From a virus, in the IMG/VR virus record IMGVR_UViG_3300029258_002750, positions 62,001-126,000 of that record: a DNA stretch of 64,000 nucleotides. One strand, 5' to 3'. The translations under genes were made by a program, and so were the position numbers. Shown one piece after another: positions 27,121-33,926 of this stretch (position 1 is its first letter; each line of letters opens with the position of its first letter). Under the pieces are notes generated by a model. It saw nothing but the letters and a program-made list of their open reading frames with translations, was not told where the DNA came from and did not search any database.

Positions 27121-27663
27121 ATGCTGATCACCGAGCTGGGACCGTGGAACCTCAAGGACCACATGGAGGAGTCCCTCGTCGCCGTCAACGTGCTGGAGCG
27201 TGTCCGGTGCCCAGAGTGCGATCAGCGAGCGCGGGTCGGCTGGAAGCGGACAGGCACGGAGCTGGTCTCGACCGAGTTCTACTGTGTGGACTGCGGCTAC
27301 CTGGCTACCTTCGGGGGCACATTCTCGCTAGATACGCAGTGTCCGTCCGGTGTGCCGTTCTCGGATCACGTTGATGGGATGGCGATGATGGTACAGGCGA
27401 CTCTCTCCGACGCGCGGCAAGGCCAGTCGGCCGTGGACAAGCTCGCGAAGATCGCCTACGACGACATGGTCGCGAAGCTCAAGCCTCTCATCCTGCGCCA
27501 GGACTCGCTCGAGAAGGCGGTCGAGGAGTTGGCGCAGCGCTGCCACGCGGCGCACCACGTACACAGCACGCACATCGACAACTGGCGCGATTGCTGGAAG
27601 CCGGAGTGCGGGCGGATGAGGAGGCTCATGGAAGCCCGGATAGAGGTCGAAGGAGGAGAGTGA
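27121..27663 (+). CDS. Zinc-ribbon protein (family B, copy 2) with DRLG box
   Basis: 180 residues. RCPECDQRAR...CVDCGYLATF matches copy 1; QSAVDKLAKIAYDDM is the DRLG box near residue 100; the C-terminus has CHAAHHVHSTH...CWKPECGRM. Begins right after copy 1's TGA. Possibly a two-part complex with its paralogue. Confidence 0.65.
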   Translation: MLITELGPWNLKDHMEESLVAVNVLERVRCPECDQRARVGWKRTGTELVSTEFYCVDCGYLATFGGTFSLDTQCPSGVPFSDHVDGMAMMVQATLSDARQGQSAVDKLAKIAYDDMVAKLKPLILRQDSLEKAVEELAQRCHAAHHVHSTHIDNWRDCWKPECGRMRRLMEARIEVEGGE

Positions 27664-28175
27664 TGCTCATCACGTGTGCCCAGTGCGGTAACGATATCCC
27701 GATGACGAGGGACCTGCTCCAGAAGATGGAGGAGGCGGTGCGGCTCGATCACCCGATCTACTGTCCGGCGAAGGACTGCGACCGCCAGATCGGATCGGCC
27801 ACGCTTCGGTCGATCCTCTCCCGGGTCGCGGCCAAGCGTCGCCAGCCGAAGGTGAATCCCAAGGCGGTGAAGCAGAAGTCGGCCAAGGCGCTCGGCGGGG
27901 CCGGTATTCTCACGCAGCGAGACCTGGTCGAGCTGTCCGCAGGGGCGAAGCGAGTCGCCGACATGATGGGCGACGGGCTCTGGTACGAGGCTGACGAGAT
28001 CCGCACGGCGGCTGGGGAGAACGGGCGCCCGGCGAGCGAGGGGCTCCGGCGGCTCCGAGAGCTGCGCGACCTGCCTGGCATCGTGGTCGACAAGATGAAG
28101 AAGCCGGGCGCGTCGCGGATCTGGCTGTACCGGCTGCGGCGCGTTGCGAAGACGAAGGCGGGCGCCGGTGCCTGA
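27663..28175 (+). CDS. Zinc-ribbon winged-helix protein (family A, copy 2)
   Basis: 170 residues. CAQCGNDIPMT...CPAKDCDRQIG is the zinc part; LSAGAKRVADMMGDGLWYEADEIRTAAG followed by ASEGLRRLRELRDLPGI looks like a winged helix with a basic wing. Related in layout to the gene at 26271. It overlaps the next gene's GTG. Likely DNA-binding regulator. Confidence 0.6.
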   Translation: MLITCAQCGNDIPMTRDLLQKMEEAVRLDHPIYCPAKDCDRQIGSATLRSILSRVAAKRRQPKVNPKAVKQKSAKALGGAGILTQRDLVELSAGAKRVADMMGDGLWYEADEIRTAAGENGRPASEGLRRLRELRDLPGIVVDKMKKPGASRIWLYRLRRVAKTKAGAGA

Positions 28176-28581
28176 CGAGCCTCTCCAGATCAGCGTGAGC
28201 TACCCGATGGACGGTCTGCTGAACGCGAACGGCCGGGTCTACCCGCCCGAGCTGTTCAAGGAGGCGATGGAGAAGGCTGCGCGAGAGGGGAAGCTCAAGG
28301 TCGACATCGGTGGCACCCAGGAGCCCTGGCTGAAGGGCAAGCCGATCACGCTCGGCAACAAGCGGTTCGTCGACCCCAAGATGCAGATCGAGAGCATGGA
28401 CATGGGACCAGACGGCGAGCTACAGGCGACGATCCGTGTCGAGGAGCAGGCCGGGGCGGTGGATCAGCTGGCGGCGGTAGCCCGCGACGATGAAGATGTC
28501 CTCGATCGATGCCGTGACGCCGGTCTGGGCAGCTCGTCGAAGTCCACGAAGGTGTCGGAGGGCGACGGCCAGACGCGCTGA
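28168..28581 (+). CDS. Truncated S80 prohead-protease-like protein with DRLG box
   Basis: 137 residues. LNANGRVYPPELFKEAMEKA resembles the opening of T4 gp21-type (S80) prohead proteases, where an N-x-NGRVYP segment precedes the catalytic His; the His and Ser motifs are absent here and the chain stops at about half the usual length. EQAGAVDQLAAVARDDED near residue 97 is a DRLG box. The last 118 nt overlap the 3' end of the convergent gene on the minus strand. Likely a decayed or repurposed protease domain. Confidence 0.5.
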   Translation: MPDEPLQISVSYPMDGLLNANGRVYPPELFKEAMEKAAREGKLKVDIGGTQEPWLKGKPITLGNKRFVDPKMQIESMDMGPDGELQATIRVEEQAGAVDQLAAVARDDEDVLDRCRDAGLGSSSKSTKVSEGDGQTR

Positions 28582-29321
28582 AGGTTGCCGCCGAGCGAGG
28601 CTGCGAGCAGGAGGTAGGAACGCCCGTTGATCTGGACGTGGTAGACGATCTCCCCCGGGGCGCATCTCCGAGCGTTGCGGTAGCCCAGCGGTGGGCAGCG
28701 GCCGGTGGCGGCTAGCGCCGTGTTGAGTACCTCGTCCACTATCTCGAGGCGCCGTCGTAGGCGATCGACTCGGTCTCGCGCCGCATCGTACTCCACGCCG
28801 AGTTCGATTTCGTCTGGTCGCGGAAGGCACGCGAGACGATCGATCGCGTTCTCCGGGTCTCGTTCCGTGTGCTCGAACCACTCGTCGATGTCGTAGCTCT
28901 CCTGGTTGCCGTGCTCGTCCCACTTCGTGAACTGCTCTTGTCCTGTGCCTGACCACTTACGATGGAAGATGCGGCCGATCTTCTTCGAGCGCTCGCGAAC
29001 CTCTCCGAACGTCGGAATAGCCTTCTCGTGCAGGACGCGCAGGATGCGCCAGCGAAGGGCCTCGATCGCGCGGATGTCGGTGAGCTTGTCGCGACGGACG
29101 ATCCAGGCGGTGTTGTAACCGTGCTTCTCGATGCAGACGTACCAGCGCTCGAGCGGGTGTCTCCAGATTCGCCGGTGCTTGGGTGGGTAGACCCAGCCGT
29201 CCGCGTCCAGCTCGTAGTCGTAGATGCCGCGTGACATCGAGTAGACGGAGCCATCGTCGCGGATGCCGCCAACGAAGGTGTAGAGCGCGATCTTCTTGTC
29301 GCGCTTCTCGTTCAGATTCAT
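28464..29321 (-). CDS. Hypothetical protein with internal DRLG box, leaderless
   Basis: 285 residues; ATG 29321 is six bases after TAGAAC. PENAIDRLACLPRPDE lies near residue 160. N-terminal half rich in Tyr/Trp/Arg (YDYELDADGWVYPPKHRRIWRH). The last 30 residues become Arg/Ser-rich where the gene overlaps the convergent plus-strand frame, so the true end may have been changed by a frameshift. Function unknown. Confidence 0.6.
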   Translation of the reverse strand: MNLNEKRDKKIALYTFVGGIRDDGSVYSMSRGIYDYELDADGWVYPPKHRRIWRHPLERWYVCIEKHGYNTAWIVRRDKLTDIRAIEALRWRILRVLHEKAIPTFGEVRERSKKIGRIFHRKWSGTGQEQFTKWDEHGNQESYDIDEWFEHTERDPENAIDRLACLPRPDEIELGVEYDAARDRVDRLRRRLEIVDEVLNTALAATGRCPPLGYRNARRCAPGEIVYHVQINGRSYLLLAASLGGNLQRVWPSPSDTFVDFDELPRPASRHRSRTSSSSRATAAS

Positions 29322-29327
29322 ACCACC

Positions 29328-29333
29328 GTTCTA
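29328..29333 (-). promoter_or_regulatory. Leaderless promoter TAGAAC fused to stop codon
   Basis: GCCGGGTAGAACGGTGGTATG: TAG ends gene 29331-29663 and ATG 29321 follows six bases after the hexamer. Confidence 0.6.
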
Positions 29334-29663
29334 CCCGGCGGTGTCCTCCGTCAGCTCTCCGGCAGGTGGTCCCTCGGTGAGCATCTGGGGACCGGCCTCC
29401 TGCGTGCTCGGGTCGTAGACGCGCAGCGCGCTCATAGCCACGCGCACGCTCCCGAGGCCCCCGCACGCGAAGCAACCGTTGTTCGGCGGCGGCCCGCACC
29501 GTGGACAGGGCAGAACGACCATCGCCTCGGTCGGCTCGCGCGGCGGGTTCCGGTCGCAGCTCGCGCACGTCCACGCGCCCGTCGGGTCCTCCACCACGCT
29601 CAGGACCGCATCCCGATGCAGGCCGCACTTTGGGCAGTGCGTTTGGGTCTGGGTTTCACTCAT
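29331..29663 (-). CDS. Multi-zinc-ribbon hypothetical protein
   Basis: 110 residues with three Cys pairs: HCPKCGLHRD, TCASCDRN, then LPCPRCGPPPNNGCFACGGLG, which resembles half of a DnaJ-type CxxCxGxG zinc module. Tail acidic and Pro-rich. Overlaps the preceding gene's end. Function unknown. Confidence 0.6.
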   Translation of the reverse strand: MSETQTQTHCPKCGLHRDAVLSVVEDPTGAWTCASCDRNPPREPTEAMVVLPCPRCGPPPNNGCFACGGLGSVRVAMSALRVYDPSTQEAGPQMLTEGPPAGELTEDTAG

Positions 29664-30132
29664 CGTCGTCTTCCTCGCTGTCCGTCGCCGAGCTGTCGGC
29701 GGCGATGATGCTACCTGGTTCCGCCTTCGTCGCCGAGCGTCCGATCTTCTCGAAGCCCGGCGGGGCTAACGGAAAAGCCTCCCTGATCGCGGCGCACAGG
29801 ACGATCGCCTGAAGCTCGTGCATGTCCGGGCTTTCGTCCTCGACGATGATCGTTCGCGAGGCGATGCCGTGAACGCACGCTTCCCAGTCGTCCCTCGACG
29901 CTAACGCGGCCCAGGCTTTCCGTAACCGGCTCAGTGCCCTGGTTCTCACGTTCGGGGTGCACGCGGTCTCGTTGATCGCCTTGCGGGTCTCTTGGAGGAA
30001 GTTGGCTATCGGTACCCGTACGCCCCATCCAGCGTTCTGGCAGGCGACGTACATACGCCTCCAAGCGATGCAGGCGTCCCAATCCCCCTGGTCGTAAGGT
30101 CTTGGCGTACCTTTCCTTCTCGAGCGGCCCAT
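29656..30132 (-). CDS. Hypothetical helical protein
   Basis: 158 residues from ATG 30132. Helical body (DACIAWRRMYVACQNAGWGV, TRALSRLRKAWAALASRDDWEACVHG) and an acidic Ser-rich tail (SSATDSEEDDDE). A GAGAAT element is six bases before the ATG. Function unknown. Confidence 0.55.
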   Translation of the reverse strand: MGRSRRKGTPRPYDQGDWDACIAWRRMYVACQNAGWGVRVPIANFLQETRKAINETACTPNVRTRALSRLRKAWAALASRDDWEACVHGIASRTIIVEDESPDMHELQAIVLCAAIREAFPLAPPGFEKIGRSATKAEPGSIIAADSSATDSEEDDDE

Positions 30133-30138
30133 CCCCGG

Positions 30139-30144
30139 ATTCTC
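30139..30144 (-). promoter_or_regulatory. Putative leaderless promoter GAGAAT
   Basis: CCTGAGAATCCGGGGATG: GAGAAT, six bases, ATG 30132. A variant of the TAGAAC element with G in the first position, as in the three GTGAGAAC leaders. Confidence 0.4.
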
Positions 30145-30174
30145 AGGGCGGGACGACGAGGAGTCCAGATTAGA

Positions 30175-30217
30175 AATGGTTGTAGACCCGGACAAAACGA
30201 AACCATTCGGGGTCTAC
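30175..30217 (-). repeat. Interlocked inverted repeats (two alternative hairpins)
   Basis: AATGGTT (30175-30181) pairs with AACCATT (30201-30207), and GTAGACCC (30182-30189) with GGGTCTAC (30210-30217). The arms alternate, so the 7-bp and 8-bp stems compete. The outer arm contains the stop codon of gene 30214-30519. A terminator or attenuator between the two minus-strand genes is plausible. Confidence 0.5.
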
Positions 30218-30519
30218 GAGGTCTTCGCGGTCTTCGCTGGCTCCTGCTCGAGATCCCTGTTCTGGTCGTTGATCGCTGGCATCGAGAAGACGTTCTCGGC
30301 CCACAGGATTCCCTGGATGACGCCGAGCTGGTGAAGCGCCTTCCGCTCCGACCACTTGTCCTTGGCGGCGTTCTGCTGCATGAAGTCGATCATCCACCGG
30401 GCGTGCGCCAGGCGGAGATCGCTGGTTTGAGCCGAATGTGGCTCCTCTCGCCGGTGGATCCCCTGAACCGACAGGGTGTTCTCGTAGAGCTGTAGCAGTT
30501 CGATGATTCGCTCGTTCAT
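30214..30519 (-). CDS. Conserved small phage hypothetical protein
   Basis: 101 residues. The helical stretch LHQLGVIQGILWAENVFSM followed by DQNR is a pattern I associate with small conserved phage proteins of unknown function. The leader has GGGAGGG before ATG 30519 and a TAGAAC 18 nt upstream. Divergent from the gene at 30578. Confidence 0.6.
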   Translation of the reverse strand: MNERIIELLQLYENTLSVQGIHRREEPHSAQTSDLRLAHARWMIDFMQQNAAKDKWSERKALHQLGVIQGILWAENVFSMPAINDQNRDLEQEPAKTAKTS

Positions 30520-30537
30520 AAGCCCTCCCAGGATGGC

Positions 30538-30543
30538 GTTCTA
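30538..30543 (-). promoter_or_regulatory. Putative promoter TAGAAC (divergent pair)
   Basis: TCGGTAGAACGCC with a leader holding GGGAGGG before ATG 30519. It faces TAGAAT at 30562-30567 on the other strand. Confidence 0.5.
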
Positions 30544-30561
30544 CCGAAACGGTCCGACAGA

Positions 30562-30567
30562 TAGAAT
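30562..30567 (+). promoter_or_regulatory. Putative near-leaderless promoter TAGAAT
   Basis: GACAGATAGAAT, 10 nt, ATG 30578, no ribosome site. Confidence 0.45.
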
Positions 30568-30577
30568 GGGATTCCGT

Positions 30578-30718
30578 ATGAGGCTGCCGAGCTGGGTACG
30601 AAAGCTCATCTGCTCGATCCTGGGCCACGTTCCCCTCACGGTGAAGGAAAGCCCGGAGAAGGTGGTGATGTGCAAGCGGTGCTGGACCCGGCTCGACAGG
30701 AAGGGACGCAGGCGGTGA
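30578..30718 (+). CDS. Small basic CxxC protein
   Basis: 46 residues, too short for most gene callers. MRLPSWVRKLICSILGHVPL is an amphipathic or hydrophobic start, followed by VMCKRCWTRLDRKG with one CxxC. It has its own promoter-like element and its TGA overlaps the next GTG. The pattern of a phage inhibitor-sized peptide is suggestive only. Confidence 0.5.
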   Translation: MRLPSWVRKLICSILGHVPLTVKESPEKVVMCKRCWTRLDRKGRRR

Positions 30719-31665
30719 GCCTCTTCGATCGCGTGTTGGGCGAGGAAATCGGCGCGGCCGGATCCTGGGATCAGACCAACCCGGTCGGGGTCTCGAAGCA
30801 GTCCCGCAAGGTGATCGGGAACTTCCCGCTTCCGCTCAACAGGAGGCGGAAGAAGGGAGAGCGGCTCGACCCGAACCTGTACACCGAGCAGCAGCCTGCC
30901 CCGATCTCAGGCTGGGTTGTGCTGCGCTACCCAGCTGGCACGAAGCACGCGGGCAAGGCCGATGTCGTAATCGGCAAGGGCGGCGATCGGAAGCGGGCGA
31001 AGAAGATCGCCGACTCACTGCGGTGGATCTACGGCAAGCGGGTGAAGACAGAGGGCAGGTACGATCCCAGTCGGTGCACGAACACGGTCATGCGGGCATT
31101 CGGTGTCTGCGCCAACGACGCCATGAACACCGGGCATATTCTCAGCGGCTTGCGCCAGGCGGGGTGGAAGTATCAGCCGGTTCGACTACCGTGGGACAAG
31201 AAGACAAAACTGCGCGACTTCGTGAATTCGCATCCGAAGGGGCGCTACGTGATCGGTGTTCGTCGACACGCGATGGCCCTTATCGACGGGAAACTGATCG
31301 ACACGACGGAGAAAGGCCCGGACGGTAGGCACGTCAAGGACGTCTACGTCGTATGGCGAGCAGGCGAACCGACGCCCACGTTCGAGGACGAGCAGCCGTC
31401 GTTCAAGGTGCTGAGGAAGGGCCGCAAGCCGCTCGACCCCGAGGAACGGCAGCTCTGCTTCGATCGGAAGGCCGTCTGGCACAACCGGCTCAAGCGGAAC
31501 GAGAAGACTGGCGAGATCGAGCACCTGCCGACGCCAGCCGTCTGGAAGTCCGAAGTGGACGGCAAGACCTGGTACGTGACGAACACGCACCGGGCCTACA
31601 ACGTGACGCCGACGCTGAAGGCTACGATCAAACGGTTTCACGACTTCATCAGGGGCACGGCGTGA
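30715..31665 (+). CDS. Papain-like cysteine peptidase candidate with SLFDRVLGE tag
   Basis: 316 residues, GTG start. N-terminus VSLFDRVLGEEIG is the recurring tag. Residues about 118-205 show a Cys followed by Asn and a later His-Asp: RCTNTVMRAFGVCANDA and RYVIGVRRHAMALIDGKLIDT, the order of papain-fold (NlpC- or YopJ/AvrPph-like) peptidases. If active it could process virion proteins or cut peptidoglycan. Assignment rests on the Cys and His motifs alone. Confidence 0.45.
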   Translation: MSLFDRVLGEEIGAAGSWDQTNPVGVSKQSRKVIGNFPLPLNRRRKKGERLDPNLYTEQQPAPISGWVVLRYPAGTKHAGKADVVIGKGGDRKRAKKIADSLRWIYGKRVKTEGRYDPSRCTNTVMRAFGVCANDAMNTGHILSGLRQAGWKYQPVRLPWDKKTKLRDFVNSHPKGRYVIGVRRHAMALIDGKLIDTTEKGPDGRHVKDVYVVWRAGEPTPTFEDEQPSFKVLRKGRKPLDPEERQLCFDRKAVWHNRLKRNEKTGEIEHLPTPAVWKSEVDGKTWYVTNTHRAYNVTPTLKATIKRFHDFIRGTA

Positions 31666-31721
31666 GCCTCTACGATCGGGTGCTCGCGGAGGAGGACCGG
31701 GGGGCTGTTCGCACGCTCTAC
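31662..31721 (+). pseudogene. Orphaned 5' end of HAD-phosphatase gene, cut by HNH insertion
   Basis: GTG at 31662 overlaps the previous TGA and encodes MSLYDRVLAEEDRGAVRTLY, then meets the 3' end of the HNH gene. The gene at 32297 contains a second, recoded version (VLLSEDRG...VRTLY) just before its catalytic motif. So the 20 codons here look like the original start of that gene, separated by the insertion. Confidence 0.6.
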
Positions 31722-31724
31722 GCG

Positions 31725-32216
31725 TCAGGGAACGTGCGTCCAGGTGCGCCCCTGCTTGATGTGGGCGATGGCGCTCTTGCTGACGCCGAGCGATGTGGCG
31801 ATGGCTTGCAGCGATTCTCCGGTCTTGAGGCGTTGTCGGATGCCCGGGATGTCGGCCTCGACGAGTTGCGCCTTCCTGTTCTTCGACCCTCTCCTGTCGT
31901 CAAACCGACCCTTTCGCGAGCAGTCTTCCATGTTCCTCTTCTGGGTGCCGAGGAACAGGTGGTCAGGATTCACGCAGGCCGGTGTGTCGCAGGAGTGGCA
32001 GACATTCATTCCCGGGGGGATGCTCCCTTTTTCCAGCAGGTAGGCTATCCGATGGGCACGTTGTTCTTTTCCCCATCGGATGTGCCCGTACCCGTCGTGG
32101 TTCACCGCCCCTGTCCAGAGCCAGCATCCGCTCTTCGTGCGACGAACTCTGCTCCAGAGTCGTGTCTCGATTGGGGTGTGGTGCGAGAAGCGCGGGGTAT
32201 GATGGTTGGTGGCCAT
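31725..32216 (-). CDS. HNH homing endonuclease
   Basis: 163 residues, ATG 32216 with AAGGAGG upstream. GCWLWTGAVNHDGYGHI, RAHRIAYLL, NVCHSCDTPACVNPDHL and GTQKRNMEDC are the classical phage HNH pattern with His-Asn-His and zinc Cys residues. The C-terminus (LKTGESLQAIATSLGVSKSAIAHIKQ) is a helix-turn-helix for site recognition. It lies opposite to the flanking genes and splits one of them; it lacks the DRLG box, as expected for a newcomer. Confidence 0.9.
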   Translation of the reverse strand: MATNHHTPRFSHHTPIETRLWSRVRRTKSGCWLWTGAVNHDGYGHIRWGKEQRAHRIAYLLEKGSIPPGMNVCHSCDTPACVNPDHLFLGTQKRNMEDCSRKGRFDDRRGSKNRKAQLVEADIPGIRQRLKTGESLQAIATSLGVSKSAIAHIKQGRTWTHVP

Positions 32217-32247
32217 CGTGCCTCCTTCACAGGCTCGGCGGTCTGCG

Positions 32248-32273
32248 CAGCCCGGAGCCCTAACTCCGGGCTG
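32248..32273 (-). other. 10-bp hairpin in HNH leader
   Basis: CAGCCCGGAG-CCCTAA-CTCCGGGCTG is a perfect 10-bp inverted repeat with a 6-nt loop, about 32 nt upstream of the HNH start on the minus strand. It may limit HNH expression, as leader hairpins do for some phage homing endonucleases, or stop plus-strand transcription. Confidence 0.5.
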
Positions 32274-32296
32274 TCGCCTTCTGCAAGGATAGTAGC

Positions 32297-33037
32297 GTGA
32301 GACGGCGGGGGTTGAAGGTGCTCCTGTCGGAGGACAGGGGGAGTGACCTAAAGGTAAGAACACTATATATTTATGACTTCGACGACACGCTGGTCTACTC
32401 GCCGCCGGTCGAGCACATCCGTGACATCACGAAGGCGAGCAGCATCGTCGGCAAGCCGATCAAGGCCAAGCCTCAGGTGCGCGTGGCCTACCAGCGAGCG
32501 AAGCGGGATCACCTGGGCAAGGTCATCGTGATGACCGGCCGGATCAACACGCCCGAGCTGCGGAAGGCCGTGAAGAACGCGCTCGATCAGGCGGGCTACC
32601 CGGGCCACAAGCACGGCCGCGACCTCTTCCTCAAGGACCCGAAGGTGCGCCGCACGGCCGAGTGGAAGAAGAAGATGCTGCGCGGCCTCATGCGCCGGTT
32701 TCCGAACGTGACCTCGGTGCATATGTGGGACGACCGGGGCGAGCACGTCGAGCAGTTCCGCAAGCAGATCAAGGATCTCGGCCGCCAGGACCACGTCGTG
32801 CACGTCGCCGAGAGCCTCTACGACCGGATCATCGAGAGCTACCCGAACCGGCCTCGCGGACAAGCTCGCGACACGCCGGTACTATCCAAGGGGGAGAAAC
32901 CGCCGCCCGAGGCGCCAGCCGAAGAGCCTGAACAGCCGATGGACAAGCCGTTACCTGGGAACGTGAGTCCGAGAGCGTTCATGAGAGGAGCAGGTACAAG
33001 GGCTCAACGCATGAGAGGACCAAGGCCGCCTCGATGA
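32297..33037 (+). CDS. HAD-superfamily phosphatase with resected N-terminus
   Basis: 246 residues from GTG 32297 (CAAGGAT upstream). Catalytic motif I YIYDFDDTLVYSPP (DxD), motif II VIVMTGR, and late motif HMWDDRGEHVEQF match HAD phosphohydrolases, in the branch seen in phage 5'/3' nucleic-acid end-processing enzymes. The first 20 codons duplicate the orphan start at 31662. Residues 174-185 (AESLYDRIIESY) repeat the SLYDRVL tag. The AT-rich patch at 32349-32376 differs from the GC-rich surroundings. Confidence 0.75.
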   Translation: MRRRGLKVLLSEDRGSDLKVRTLYIYDFDDTLVYSPPVEHIRDITKASSIVGKPIKAKPQVRVAYQRAKRDHLGKVIVMTGRINTPELRKAVKNALDQAGYPGHKHGRDLFLKDPKVRRTAEWKKKMLRGLMRRFPNVTSVHMWDDRGEHVEQFRKQIKDLGRQDHVVHVAESLYDRIIESYPNRPRGQARDTPVLSKGEKPPPEAPAEEPEQPMDKPLPGNVSPRAFMRGAGTRAQRMRGPRPPR

Positions 33038-33477
33038 CCGACCTCATGATCCTGCTCGCCGACACGGCGACGAAGACCGCCGCTGACCCCACGATCCCGA
33101 GCTGGGGCAAGTACGTTCTCGGCCCACTTGGCTGCCTGGTGCTGCTCCTGGTCTACGCCATCTACACGGAGAAGTACCGGATCCCCAAGTTCGAGGGGCT
33201 GCTGAAGACGAAGGACGACGCGCTGAAGGAGGCGCGGGACGAGCTGAGTACGCTCCGCGAGCAGAACTCGATCAAGCGGGAGGAGATCCGCGACAAGGCT
33301 GAGTCCAGGGAGGACGATCTGGAAGCGGAGATTCGGAAGCTCCAGGCCAAGATCGCGAAGGAGAAATCAGCCCGCGCGTGGTGGCAGGCGAAGGCGACTG
33401 GCGCCTTCAAGCGGCTCGACGAGGAGTTGAGCATCCCCGAGGACATCGACAAGACGCACTACGGGGGCGATGGCTAG
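33034..33477 (+). CDS. Membrane-anchored coiled-coil protein
   Basis: 147 residues. One membrane segment near 28-46 (YVLGPLGCLVLLLVYAIY), then a long charged coiled coil to about 115. Same layout as the gene at 22695. Its TAG shares CTAG with the stop of the convergent gene 33474-33926. Possible spanin or membrane scaffold; unknown. Confidence 0.6.
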   Translation: MTDLMILLADTATKTAADPTIPSWGKYVLGPLGCLVLLLVYAIYTEKYRIPKFEGLLKTKDDALKEARDELSTLREQNSIKREEIRDKAESREDDLEAEIRKLQAKIAKEKSARAWWQAKATGAFKRLDEELSIPEDIDKTHYGGDG

Positions 33478-33926
33478 AGGTTGTTGAGCGCGCACCACAG
33501 CTCGCGCAGGGTCGCCCAGCGCTTCTTGCCGTCCAGCTTGATGCGCACCTTCGCCTCGTGGAGCTTGTGGAGACGGCGCTTGTAGGTGAGCACGATGTCG
33601 GAGTCTTGGGCCGGAGCGTGCTTCCAGGTGATCTGCACACAGCCGGTCACGTAGCTGACCGAGCCGGAGCAGTCGCCGTGCAGAGCACCATCCTCGCTGA
33701 CGTCGCAGCAGGCCATCTCCGGTTTCACGTGCCCGGCCAGCGCGCCCAGCTGGCTCACGGCGTCTGGCGGCATGACGCGGATGAACACGGAGCCCGGGAC
33801 GATCGGGCCGCGTATCGCGATCGAGTAGTTCGTCGTCGCGTGGTCGCCCTTCCCGATCGACATCCGGCGGTCTTCGGTCTTCGGGAACTCGTCCCACCGA
33901 TCGTCGCTCCAGTCGCTAGCGCTCAT
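33474..33926 (-). CDS. Hypothetical protein with internal DRLG box
   Basis: 150 residues from ATG 33926, overlapping the upstream stop. PPDAVSQLGALAGHVKPE sits near residue 58, unusually central. Cys residues in ACCDVSEDGALHGDC and VTGC could bind metal. Function unknown. Last gene of the minus-strand run. Confidence 0.6.
   Translation of the reverse strand: MSASDWSDDRWDEFPKTEDRRMSIGKGDHATTNYSIAIRGPIVPGSVFIRVMPPDAVSQLGALAGHVKPEMACCDVSEDGALHGDCSGSVSYVTGCVQITWKHAPAQDSDIVLTYKRRLHKLHEAKVRIKLDGKKRWATLRELWCALNNL

Larger units (their letters stand above)
31722..32368. mobile_element. HNH homing-type insertion with recoded flanking sequence
   Basis: About 0.65 kb separates two copies of the coding sequence for VRTLY: GTT CGC ACG CTC TAC at 31707-31721 and GTA AGA ACA CTA TAT at 32354-32368. 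All five codons differ but the peptide is the same. The HNH gene lies between on the opposite strand. This fits intron-free homing in which the element supplies a cut-resistant replacement 5' end. Exact borders are inferred. Confidence 0.5.

Noticed and set aside
30175-30217. H-type pseudoknot
   Set aside because: Arm order fits on paper, but connecting loops of 0-2 nt cannot cross 7-8 bp stems; treated as alternative hairpins.
31353-32300. Plus-strand frame open across the whole HNH gene
   Set aside because: Antisense shadow of the HNH gene; after VRTLY the sequence has no sensible composition.
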